64,000 bases of DNA from Akanthomyces muscarius (Eukaryota > Ascomycota > Sordariomycetes > Hypocreales > Cordycipitaceae). Both the position numbers and the translations under genes were made by a program. The notes under the pieces are model-generated. The model was not told where the DNA came from. It saw only the letters and a list, made by a program, of their open reading frames with translations, and did no database searches. Location: contig NW_026611616.1 in assembly GCF_028009165.1 (NCBI RefSeq), positions 1 to 64,000 on the forward strand. Direction: 5' to 3'. Each line of letters opens with the position of its first letter. Positions within the stretch are counted from its first letter, which is position 1. This document shows positions 8,216 to 18,500 of the stretch, piece by piece.

Positions 8216-9930
8216 TCGTTGGGCTACGTACGTCTACTACGTTCACTTGGGGCTGTCTGGGTTCGTTTCTGGACGCGCTATGTTAACCTTGGCGTCTTTA
8301 CTGCGTATTCGCGTTCCCCCCCGGCGGCGTGCGACTGTCCGGGGTCTCTTTGCGTGAACTGCCTAACCCTGGGTTTCCTCGGCCTCTCTCCACGCTCGGT
8401 ACGGAACCCTTGCCCTGTCTGGCCGGTCCCTGTCTTCTTCGCGTTCGCTTGTGGCTGCTTGGGGCGTGTCCTCGCCTTCGTTTCCTGCTTTGCTCCGCTA
8501 CTCCGTCCTGCGTCCCGTTCTTCGCGGTTCCCTTGCGTCGACGGCCTGTACTCGGGCTTTCTTTGGGTCTACTACGTTTGCTCTGCCCTATCGGTGCCTC
8601 TTTGGCCTACTGCTGGTGTTTTGCGGTGCTGCCGGTTGTTTTGGCTTTCCGCCGCACCGGGTTGACGTGCGCCTGTTCTCTGTATGCGTTGCCTGCTTTG
8701 CCCTCCTACCAACCCTTGGCCTGTCTTCTCACGAACTACGTCTTCCTCTCGCCCACCGTGCTTTCTTTTGCCGTACTACGGACCCTTTTCTCGCCACGTG
8801 CGCCCTGAAACGGGTCGACTTCCCCTACCTATGCCTTGTTATCGCGTAAACCGGCTACCTATGTTTACGTATGCTTCTTTGTTATCTTTCTCTTGTACTG
8901 CCGGCTGTTTTCGGTCTCTGTACACACCGTCGCTTTCTTGGGGCGTACCACGTCTATTTCCCTTTTTTCGCTTCTTGTTTGGGTCTCCGACGTAACCCTG
9001 GGCTCTCCTGTGCCTAACCACATCCGCGTTGGCTCGGTTGGCCTTGTCTTGGTTCTGCGGCCTGTACTACTGTCGACTTGGCGTTAAACCGGTGAACCAC
9101 GTCTATCTGTGCTTCTCCACGGCTTGGACGGGGTTACCTACCTCTACCAACGCTTCCTCACCGCTTTTCTCTCTTGCTGGTCGCTGTTTGGCCAATCTGC
9201 GCTTTGTCGGGGCGTACCACGTTTGCTTCGGCTTTTTTGGCGCTCTTCCGGCTTACTCCCTTTACTTGGCCTTATCTGCGCCTACTCCGTCCACCTGCGT
9301 TTCCGTACTGCATGTGTCGACTGCCTGTCCTTCGTTGCTTGGCGTTGCGTTGTCTTGCTACCGTACCCTGGCTTTTGTTGTGGCGAACCACGTATACTTT
9401 CGCCTGCTTGCGGTTCTTTTGCGTGTATAACCCCTACTTCTGTTTACTTGGACGTTAAACGGGTCAACTACGTCTACCTTCGGTCGTTGTGGTTGTAATT
9501 CGTGGTAACTACGCTTACTTCGGCACTGTCTGTTGCTTGTTTGGCTTCTTTGTGTAAATCCCGTTTAACCACATTATACTACGCTTGTTCTACGCTTGTT
9601 CTACGCTTCGGCGGCTTAACTACGTACTTGGGGCTTGTTTCGTCCCCGGTTGGGCTATCCACATAATACTGGGTTTGTTCCTGGCCCGTTTACGTTTTCC
9701 GCGTAACCCTAACCCTTGCTTCCGGCTTGCTTATCGGTGCTATATAACTCTGTCCTGCCTCTGGTTTGTTTGCCTTAACCACTTACCTTGGGACTTGCTT
9801 TACGCTTATTTGGCTTAACCACGTTATACTTGGGTTTTTGTACGCTTATTCCGATACACCACACACTTCCTGGCTTCTGCGTGTCTTCCTTGACCTTATA
9901 CTGGCTCGTTAATGTGGTGATGCCTCCCCG
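8216..9930. other. A-poor subtelomeric DNA without genes
   Basis: The plus strand is very poor in A, with A mostly confined to recurring motifs such as AACCACGTCTACTT (near 8946, 9097, 9216, 9387, 9465, 9618, 9826). Stop codons need A, so many overlapping frames look open, but none carries a recognisable domain. Isolated telomere-like TAACCCT motifs occur, for example near 9711. Confidence 0.7.
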
Positions 9931-9940
9931 AACACTTAAT

Positions 9941-10180
9941 AACTCCCCCTAACTATCAACGACTCCCCCTAACCCTCAACGACTCCCCCTAACCCTCAAC
10001 GACTCCCCCTAACTATCAACGACTCCCCCTAACTATCAACGACTCCCCCTGACCCTTAACGACTCCCCCTGACCATCGGCGACTCCCCCTAACCCTCAAC
10101 GACTCCCCCTAACCATCAACGACTCCCCCTGACCCTTAACGACTCCCCCTAACCATCGGCGACTCCCCCTAACCCTCAAC
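9941..10180. repeat. 20-bp tandem array with telomere-like core
   Basis: Twelve consecutive units of exact 20-bp period, consensus AACTCCCCCTAACCATCAACG or close variants, differing by a few substitutions (ACCCTCAAC, ACTATCAAC, ACCATCGGC). No spacers are present, so it is a minisatellite. Most units contain CCCCCTAAC, close to the telomere C-strand. Confidence 0.95.
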
Positions 10181-11395
10181 GACACCCTTAATAACACCCA
10201 CTATAATATATTATACACTCTTAATAACTCTCTCCTAATTCTCTTTACTATTACATCTTAATACTGGGTTCCCCTCCAACTATCTGTTGAAACTTGCCCC
10301 TGTTATATACTATGTCCTCCTACCGATGGTACAACCGGTATGGTGAAACATACCCCTACCAAACCATTGTACTTGGTAATTGACCCTATTCGCCTGTCTC
10401 TCTACGGTGGAAATATGCCTGTTGATCTTCTGTGTCCTCTTCCGATGGTCCTCCTTGACTGGGCACACTGTCCCGTGCTTGTACTATAACCCTTAATACG
10501 GTAACACACACAATACTCACCCTAACTCGCTAACTACGCCTTGAAACTATCCGCTAATAATAAATTGCTTAACACCTTGTCGTTCTCCTTCTAAATCGCA
10601 AACTCCTGCTCTCTGGGCTGTGTGTATATCTCCACGTCCAACCCTGCTTCTCCTGTCTTCTTCGTAACCGCTGGCCGCGCCAAACCTATCATCCGTCTGA
10701 CTTTTTAATAAACGTCTATACCTCCTCTTATGGATACTGCGCCTGCTTACACTATATTATGGTGGACGGTTGGGTCTGTGAATAATTGTTGGGTGCGTGG
10801 GGTTATGTTCAATTTTATATCCACCTTGTTCTATGACACATCCACCCTATAATCTCTACCGCCTATTTAACATATAACACCTTACTACTACAATGAAAAT
10901 ACTCTTACTCCTATACTCTTTAAACTGCTCCTATATAATATTAATAACTTTTTTCTCTTTTACCTCTTTTTATCTGGGTAATAAACTATATATTCTCTTT
11001 TTAAACCCTACGGCCACTACCCTATATCACACAACCTAAGCCACCTTTTAACCTTATCCACCTATTCTTCTCTATAATGCTTTACTCTACTAACCCTTTC
11101 CCTTTTACCTTAAATATAATATATAAATAAACTCTTTCTCTAATTACCTTTCTCCACCCTTAAACTTTTTCGCTTCGCTTTATCCTCTACTAACCCGTCC
11201 TTAATGGTTACTTTCACTTTCCTAAACACGGACGGCCTGCTATACACACCACTGTAAACCTCCCCTACCCTGGACACTGCATCACCACTTATACTATACC
11301 CGAAATTACCGATTTTAATGTAAACCAAATATACTCTGTTATATTTCTGCCACACTTCCCCCCCCTCTGCCTGTATATGGTTATATCTGCCTTGG
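10181..11395. other. AT-rich intergenic DNA downstream of the TLH gene
   Basis: No ORF with recognisable similarity is seen. The segment lies between the 20-bp array and the 3' end of the helicase gene and presumably contains its 3' UTR and terminator. Confidence 0.6.
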
Positions 11396-14332
11396 CTATG
11401 GCCGGCCTTGTCTCTGCTGTTTCCGAACCTTCTGATCGATCTTTGTGAATAAAACACACATCTGGTTGCTCTCCATTCCCTGCCGCCCCTCTACCCTTCT
11501 CCCCATCCATTGATAAAATGCCGCCGTGCCTGCCTCTGCGCCGACCTTGCCGGCAACCCACCGCTCATATATGAAAATCGTCGCGCCTAACACGCGAATT
11601 AACAACCCGCCGTGCTGGCACACGCCGTCCTCCAACCTCTGCCACCGACCTTTATCGCCCTCTACCGCCCGCCATTGTTCGCATATTTTCTGCGGCAACC
11701 CACATTCCCAACACCCACTGAACCGTTCCATCCGCTGCTTGGTCCATACCTCCTTCTCTAATGCCGCCCTCGCCTCCGTCACCTGCCGCTTTAATGTGCC
11801 TGCCTGCATCCTCACACAATCGGCTTCGTCGTGGTCGTCCGCCCGACCTATCAACCGGCACACCGCGCATCGTCCTGCCGCCCAATCCTCTAAATGGATC
11901 TCAAACTCGCTCCACGTCTGCGCCTCCTCCATCTGCCTTGTCAACGCTGCGCACTCGGCCACCCGTGCCGCGGCCGCCTGCCGCTCTATTGTCGGCCTTG
12001 CTTCGCTGTATGCCCACTCCGCCGCCTGCACTGTATCCTCCTTGTCTGCGGTCGCCGCCGCCTCCCCGCACACGTCGCACACCTCTTCGCCTTCGCCGCA
12101 TTCCTCCCGGTCCACCTGGCCGTCCATCGTCCTGTCCAACGTGATCCGCCGACACTGTCTCTTGCTCGTGTACTCCACCGTCGCCGCCTCCCGTGCCCAC
12201 GGGCCCTCCTCCGCTGCCCCGTCTGTGATCGGCCCACACACCACTACCGACCGGCTCCGTCGTCCATCCCGCCCGGCCCGCCCGCTCTCCTGCACTAAAT
12301 CCCGGATCCGTCGCGGCATCCATGCGTGCACCACCAACCGTACGTCCGGCACGTCGATTCCCATCCCCAACGCATTTGTCGCCACAATCACCCGCTCGTC
12401 CGCCTTCCACGCCTCCATCATTCGACTTTTCCCGTCTCGCGTGTCGGCGCTGCTGTAATATGCGCTGCATCCTAACGTCGCCGCTAACGTTCGCACACGC
12501 TCTACCGTCCCTGCGTATATAATCGCCCGCCCTCCGCTGTCTTCCGCCTGCCATGTCTCTATAACCTGCTGAACCCGCTTGTTCTCGGCTTCCTCCTGCC
12601 TGGCCTGGGCTGAACCCGTCTTGTTGCCCGTCGTCTTACCTGTCGTCTTGTCTGCTTGTGTCTCCACGTCCCCACCCTTCACCACGTCCACCCTGTACGT
12701 AATGTTTCGACGTGTCGTCGGCGATCGGAATACGCGACAACTTTGCATCTCCACCGCCGCCACTTCGGCAAACGCCGCTATCTCCGCCGGCCCCAACGTC
12801 GCTGTCAAAAACACCCGCTGTATACCCCAATCCCGAATCACCTGCCCGACCTTCCTCATCTTCGGTCGAAACGTCGCACTCGCGTCTAATAACGTATGGC
12901 ACTCGTCCACCACCACGCGGTCTAATACCCCTTGCTTCTGTAACCGGTACACGTAATCGCCAAATCCCTTCGTGCATGCTGACTCTGGCGTCACGAACAC
13001 CACGCTGCTGTGCGCTATGCCACGTCCGCTCTGCCACACGCTTGATGTGATGCCCGCCGCCTGGCAACGCGTATGTAAATCCTCCTGCAATGCCACCAAC
13101 GGTACAATCACAATTGTCGTGCTGTCTGGTGAACAATACGCCGGCAACATGAATGATACGCTTTTGCCCTCCCCGGTACTCGCAATCTGTAACACCGCCA
13201 TATCGCCCTGCACGATCGACTGCACCACCGGCTCCTGCTGGCCGCGGAACCTCGCACCGGCCCCGACCATTTGCTGCAATGCGCCGGCCGTGTTGATATG
13301 CTGTATCCGCTCGAACCGTCGCCGCTTGGCCTCGCTTCTTTCGTTATCGTATCGTTCCCTCTTCCGCTTCGCCCCCGGCTGCACCGTATGCCCGCCCCGA
13401 AATCCGAACAACCGGTGCCACCGCTCGCTGACCGAACGGAACCTCTCTCGCATCGCCGCCGTCCCGTTCGTGTTCTCGAACATATCACGGGCGTATATCA
13501 TACCCGCCACGTGTGACCCGTGCCCGGCCTGTAAATCCACCGGGTCGTCGTCGATCCCGTCTTTATCCTCGTATCCCTCCGAACTCTCCGCACTGGCGCC
13601 CAAAAACCGCCGCGCGATCGCGATCGCCATGTGCCGCCATCCCGCGATCGACACCTGGCTTCCCACATACCGCTCGCTGTACCCCTGCATCACTCGCCGT
13701 ACCCTGTCTGTCGTCCATTTGCGCTCGCGGATCCAATCTTGCCAATCTGTCGGCAATGATGATGCGCACGATATCATCGACCGGCCCGACTCGCTCTCGT
13801 ACCCGTCGTTCTCTCTGTCGCTCCCGCTGTGGTACCCTTCGTCCTCCCCGGGCTCGCCCTCCAACACCTGCGCCGCCCACAAAAATGCACTTACACGCCC
13901 CGCGCCCTTGACGATGCCTTGAATCCTTTGCCAAAACGGCAACACCAACCATAAATACCACACTAATAACTCCCCCACTTCACGGGGCAAAAAACGATGG
14001 ATGATCTTCGCCTCGTTGGTCTGGCGGAAATTCTTGTGGTATGCCGTTACGAACCCGACCTGCTCGTGGCTGATGAATATGTTGCGTGCCCCGCCGTTGC
14101 GCGTGTTGCGGAACCGGATCTCTAACGACTCGCTGGCCCGCGCCGGCTGGCCCGACGTCATATGCATTAAACACCACATCACTTCCCGGAATCGTTCGAC
14201 ACACCGCTGGTACCGCCGCACGGCCTGCTCTCGTAACGGGGTTCGCAAACTGCTCTTGGCCGTGATCCACGCGCGCCGATGCTTCTCCTGCTCCACGACA
14301 CGATGTATCACATACCCTTCGCCGGTCCGCGC
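11396..14332 (-). CDS. Telomere-linked RecQ helicase, C-terminal part: recombinase-like and helicase domains
   Basis: This is the larger piece of a gene read from 15484; an in-frame TAG at 14333-14335 precedes it. Counting from the GTG at 14311: residues 40-280 look like a tyrosine-recombinase core, with R58 (GQPAR), K93 (YHK), R226 (WRHMAIAI), H264 (AGHGSH) and Y273. A RecQ helicase follows: Walker A TGEGKS (about 379-384), DECH (469-472), TAT (about 503-505), QESGRAGRDG (674-683) and a RecQ zinc site (C720, C738, C745, C748). The end (810-900) holds a cysteine/histidine module with GCWECGLP that also ends the neighbouring 15.6-20.1 kb gene. RecQ genes next to telomeres (TLH type) are known in many fungi and are linked to telomere maintenance; the role here is inferred. 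Without an in-frame ATG at its head it depends on the upstream piece. Confidence 0.85.
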   Translation of the reverse strand, partial: ARTGEGYVIHRVVEQEKHRRAWITAKSSLRTPLREQAVRRYQRCVERFREVMWCLMHMTSGQPARASESLEIRFRNTRNGGARNIFISHEQVGFVTAYHKNFRQTNEAKIIHRFLPREVGELLVWYLWLVLPFWQRIQGIVKGAGRVSAFLWAAQVLEGEPGEDEGYHSGSDRENDGYESESGRSMISCASSLPTDWQDWIRERKWTTDRVRRVMQGYSERYVGSQVSIAGWRHMAIAIARRFLGASAESSEGYEDKDGIDDDPVDLQAGHGSHVAGMIYARDMFENTNGTAAMRERFRSVSERWHRLFGFRGGHTVQPGAKRKRERYDNERSEAKRRRFERIQHINTAGALQQMVGAGARFRGQQEPVVQSIVQGDMAVLQIASTGEGKSVSFMLPAYCSPDSTTIVIVPLVALQEDLHTRCQAAGITSSVWQSGRGIAHSSVVFVTPESACTKGFGDYVYRLQKQGVLDRVVVDECHTLLDASATFRPKMRKVGQVIRDWGIQRVFLTATLGPAEIAAFAEVAAVEMQSCRVFRSPTTRRNITYRVDVVKGGDVETQADKTTGKTTGNKTGSAQARQEEAENKRVQQVIETWQAEDSGGRAIIYAGTVERVRTLAATLGCSAYYSSADTRDGKSRMMEAWKADERVIVATNALGMGIDVPDVRLVVHAWMPRRIRDLVQESGRAGRDGRRSRSVVVCGPITDGAAEEGPWAREAATVEYTSKRQCRRITLDRTMDGQVDREECGEGEEVCDVCGEAAATADKEDTVQAAEWAYSEARPTIERQAAAARVAECAALTRQMEEAQTWSEFEIHLEDWAAGRCAVCRLIGRADDHDEADCVRMQAGTLKRQVTEARAALEKEVWTKQRMERFSGCWECGLPQKICEQWRAVEGDKGRWQRLEDGVCQHGGLLIRVLGATIFIYERWVAGKVGAEAGTAAFYQWMGRRVEGRQGMESNQMCVLFTKIDQKVRKQQRQGRP

Positions 14333-15484
14333 CTACTCGTTATGCTCGTCGGCCAAAAACCAATACCCATCTCGCTGCTCGCTATTGTTGTCCTTAATGC
14401 TGCCCCACGGGATCGCCGGCAACTGTCTGATCTCGCCCTGATCCACTAACGTCAACTCCTCCAACATGGTGCGCGCCTTATCGACCATCCCGTGGAACAT
14501 GCTCGCTAACTGGGCCATGCCTACTTTCGTCTGCTGGAAACGCAACGTCTCACCCTGCCAATCGACGGTCCCCGCCGCTGTCGTGTTAAACCGGATATGC
14601 ATTCCGTACGTTCGCGTCTCCAACATCCATTCCATCGGCACCGGGTACTGGTCGCTTTCCTCGCCGATCCGCGCCATAAATCGGCGCACCATCTTGCGCA
14701 CGCGCGGGAACACGCCCGCCACCCTCTGCTTGGCTTCTTGCTCTGTTAATACCACCGCGCCGTTCCCCCCGGACAACTGGCGCCGCTGGTCTGCGGCAAT
14801 CACTCGGCGAATGTCCTCTTTCCGCGCCTGATGCGCGCTGTACACTGCCATCATCCGCGCCACCTTGATGATGGCTGACATTTTGGGCGTGTAATTCATC
14901 GGGCTGCACCAACCACCGTCCTCCCCCTCGATACCTATCACGGCCATGGCGCTTATAATGGCACTGCTGTACTCGTCGTCTTTAATGTCGTGGTCTAACA
15001 AATGCATCACGGCTGCTAACCCCTGCTGGTCGAACTCGGCGTCGTCGACCACGGCCGCCTCGGTCGCCGGGGTGCTGGCTCTGCTCGCGTGACTGGCCGT
15101 ACTCGCCTTGTCGGGCGTCAACTGCCTATATATCGCATCCTGTCTCGCCTGGGCCTGGCGTCGGACCTGGCTGATGGCCGCCTGGCTGCGTGCCTGGGCG
15201 CTGCTCTCCCACGCATCCCATGCGTCGCCCTGCTCCTCTGTCATCACGTACGGCGGCCGCTTCTCGTCCTCCACCTGCTCGGCGCGGTATATAATGCGAA
15301 TTATATGTGTCCACGTCTCTTTATACCGTGTCCATGAATCGCTTTCCATCCGCGCGTCAAACGGCCGGCTGGCTCTTTTACTGGCTTCCCTCCGGTTGAT
15401 CTCGAACATGGTCGCTAACCCGACGTGGCGGCGATGGCATACCCGCTTGGCTGCTTCTATCACTCTTTCGATACTGAGGTGCAT
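14333..15484 (-). CDS. Telomere-linked RecQ helicase gene, N-terminal part ending at an in-frame TAG
   Basis: 383 residues from ATG at 15484, ending at TAG 14333-14335. The downstream helicase piece is in the same frame only eight codons further, so both are one gene. The region resembles the N-terminal domain that precedes the recombinase-like core in fungal TLH proteins: helical segments followed by PMEW and RFNTTAAGTVDWQGE. The two adjacent OrsD-like genes have matching segments (PLGEFFSLLAYG, PSSFDELFSLMNYG). The stop interrupts a stretch that aligns without a gap to the family pattern as I know it, so a nonsense mutation is more likely than an intron. It may be a pseudogene, an assembly error, or read-through. 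Confidence 0.75.
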   Translation of the reverse strand: MHLSIERVIEAAKRVCHRRHVGLATMFEINRREASKRASRPFDARMESDSWTRYKETWTHIIRIIYRAEQVEDEKRPPYVMTEEQGDAWDAWESSAQARSQAAISQVRRQAQARQDAIYRQLTPDKASTASHASRASTPATEAAVVDDAEFDQQGLAAVMHLLDHDIKDDEYSSAIISAMAVIGIEGEDGGWCSPMNYTPKMSAIIKVARMMAVYSAHQARKEDIRRVIAADQRRQLSGGNGAVVLTEQEAKQRVAGVFPRVRKMVRRFMARIGEESDQYPVPMEWMLETRTYGMHIRFNTTAAGTVDWQGETLRFQQTKVGMAQLASMFHGMVDKARTMLEELTLVDQGEIRQLPAIPWGSIKDNNSEQRDGYWFLADEHNE

Positions 15485-15599
15485 CGCGTCAACTGCCGCT
15501 TAATGTACATCCCGTCGCAGTATTAGTGTTATAGTAGTAGTGGGCTGTTAATTGCTGTTTTTTAACCGCTAATCAGCTATCTAGCCCACCATCCATCTA
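15485..15599. promoter_or_regulatory. Short intergenic region upstream of the TLH gene
   Basis: Only 115 bp separate the TLH start from the stop of the next gene on the same strand, so the TLH promoter must lie here or inside that gene. A TAGTAGTAG run and a T-run are present. Co-transcription of the two genes is possible. Confidence 0.4.
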
Positions 15600-18500
15600 T
15601 CAGCCCTGGCGCCGAATGGCCCTATAGAGTATCGCGTTGTCTTCATCCTTCTCATTGAACCACTCCATGAGTAAACTCATACCTATGCATAAGTTATTCG
15701 TCTCCATCCCACCCCAGTCTTCCCTCTGCTTTTCCCCGATCCGCAGCACGTCTTGTATATGGTATGGTGTCTTGGGCGCTTTCCCTGCTAACCATGAGAA
15801 AATATTCTCCACGGCTTCCTTTGCACCAGACATCGCAGTTCCTAAAACTTGCGCTAGTAGGTTGGGGTATTGGCACGATGTGGCCGTGGTCCGCCGTATA
15901 GCCACCCTACTATCTTCTCCGATATCAACCCAGCGGCTACATACCTGGAATGGTAGCCCGCATTCTTGGCATCCGGAGTATCGGCCACGTCGCGCTGCCT
16001 CACTCAGCCATGTCTGCACTGCTTTAATATCTTTGTTGATTATCCTCTCTGCACTGGTGCGGTCTGTCGCCCGGGGACAGACTGATGGATCCTCGTCGTC
16101 GGCGTAGTGGTGAGGCTCATTGTGGACCAGGCAGAATATACAGCTATACTCCCAATGTCGTAACTGCTCCTTGAATATATGTCGCACCCATGCGTCTTCT
16201 CTAACCCTCTCAGTCTTTTGCCAATAGAGGAACTCTTCCTTCCGTTTCTCTAGGAAAAGAGCCGACGTTGTTGCCTCCTGCGTTGTATAGTCTGTGCTCG
16301 GATGCTGTCGAGTGGTCAACGTGCTCTTGCCTAACTTGTTGTCCTCGTCGCTAGTGATCGACCGCTCTGAGCCACCCCATCGTAGGCTAGTGTCGCTCCA
16401 AGGTGGGTTGAGGGGGGCATTCTGGCTTGTTAATGCCCCCTGTGCTGTATTGTCCGCGCTTGGAGGTTGTTGAGTGGTCAACGTGGGCTCTACTGTCTGT
16501 TGCCCCTTGGCGCTGGTGGTCGACCGCTCTGAACCACCCCAACGTAGACTGTCGTCGCTCCTATGCACATAGATGGGGGTATCTTGTCTACGGCTGCCAT
16601 CTGCTGCTGTCTCTGGCAGTTGTGGTGTATGCATCTGGTTGCGGTCGCTTTGTTGGGTGTTATCTGCACCGCTACGACAGGCACGAACGCTATTCGTGGG
16701 GAACGTCAGGGGTATAGCCCTTCTGCGTCTCTGAAACAGCTGGGCGGCTACCCTAGCCGACGCCACTGTTGCCGTCCTGTGAGACTCTTCCAGCTGTGGC
16801 TGAATTTCGGTCTGAGCGGCGACTGCTACTGGTAGCACCCCCCTGCAAAGACGCTTACTAGCCGGGCCGTTGTGGAGGACTATGTCATCGTCAATTGCGG
16901 CGGCGGCGTCGTCGTCGTCACTGCCACTGCTGTTGTGATTGATCGCGGTGTGGCTGTGCCTCTCTCGTTTTAGCGACGCCTGTGGATGACTTTCTGTAGT
17001 GCCACGGCGAGAGCCAGCCTTACTAGGGATACGGAGAAACTCATGCCATCGTGTGGACGCCCATTGATATAGGTTTAGCAACTGTGGCTGTAATGTGGTC
17101 GGGAATGCGCCGTCCAGCCCGTAGGTGGACCCTCGTTGTCTTGGTCGGTGGCCCGCTTGCCAGGCGAAGATGATGTTCCGGTCAGCCGCTGCGCTCTTGT
17201 CATCGTACTGGTTGAAAGGCTCGTACACCTCCCGGACGTGTTTCTCCGTGACGCCGATAGAGAGCTGACGATAGATGCGCGAATTGACTACTTGGCCCCA
17301 TTTCTCAACCGTAACGGTCTTGAGCGTTTTGTTGAATCGTGCGGATGGCCACGGCTTGCTGTCTGGCATAGGGTGCGACCGAAAGAGCAAAGGTGAGCTC
17401 GACAGGAGGGGCATGTGGTGTACCTCGCGGTAGAGAAGGTCTATAAAGGGCCGTATGTATACTAGATACTTGAAGAGGGCGATGCTTAGTTCGGCCCCGA
17501 GGAAGCGGGCGACGATGAACTCGTGGTTGGTCGACCGTTTAGCCTTGTGGTGCCGCGAGATGTACATAAGCTGGGACCCGTACACGAAGAGACCCCGTGG
17601 GCCATACTCAGTATTTTGACACCACAAGCTTAATAGCTCTGTCCATCGCGCGGCCTGGCCACCCTGGGTTTGCATGGCCACGCCGGCGGACGTGCGGAAT
17701 GCCTCTTCCTTCTTGAGGTATGCTTTAACCGCTTGCCGATCCCAGCGACCGCGCTTTGACAGGCCTGTCCGCCGAGTAGTGCACGCATGCTCTGCCAGCT
17801 GCAGATATGCTGATGTCAGCTTGTTCGCCGGCTCGGTAACAAACGAGTATCCGCTTGCTGTATTTGCTATGATATCCTTGATGCCTGCAAGGTCAACGGC
17901 CGGTCCTAGCCCTAGCATCAGCTCGTCACAGAGTCTGCCTGACTCCTCAAGATAATACTGGGCAACGAGGCGGAACTGTGCCATGGGCAGCCACGCAGAG
18001 TCGTTCCAGCGCACCGAGCCGCCGTCATCACTCCAGAAGAGAAGGACAGGAGGCGCGTCTGTTCGGGCTATCACGCGGCCGTAGTTCATCAGGCTGAATA
18101 GCTCGTCAAACGATGATGGGGCTCCCATGACCATGAAGCGCTGTCGGACGCTATTGAGCAGCTGGAGGGATTCGGTATGTGGTCTTTTGCTGATTGCTAA
18201 TGCTTTATACGGCCGTATTGGGAGTATGCTCTCTAGGAATAATAGTCGTTGGTTGTAGAGCTGGGCGGCGAGGTAGGGTGTATATGATCGCGCGGATAGG
18301 AAGCTTTGGCGCGCGTCCGAGAACCCCAAGATGCCGCTGAAGAAGACGATTGTCAGCGATGCTGGGTTGTCGTGTAGTGGCTTTTCCTTGCAGAGCGCAA
18401 GGCTAATTCCAAACAATAGCTCGAGCAGTCTTTCCTGGTCTGGGCCTTGTTTGTTGTCCGCAGTTGGACGGTAAGTAGTCCATCCTCCTTGAGCCGCCGT

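Noticed and set aside
7918..9818. Many overlapping ORFs of 60-215 codons on the plus strand
   Set aside because: They exist because the strand lacks A, which all stop codons need. Translations are low-complexity Cys/Leu/Trp/Pro strings, equally open in three frames, with no domain.
9941..10180. CRISPR-like array
   Set aside because: The 20-bp units are contiguous with no unique spacers, and the host is a fungus; it is a minisatellite.
14335..14420. Short intron to remove the TAG in the helicase gene
   Set aside because: GTATTG...TAG would be only 34 nt and, like the next option (76 nt), not a multiple of three, although the frame is the same on both sides.
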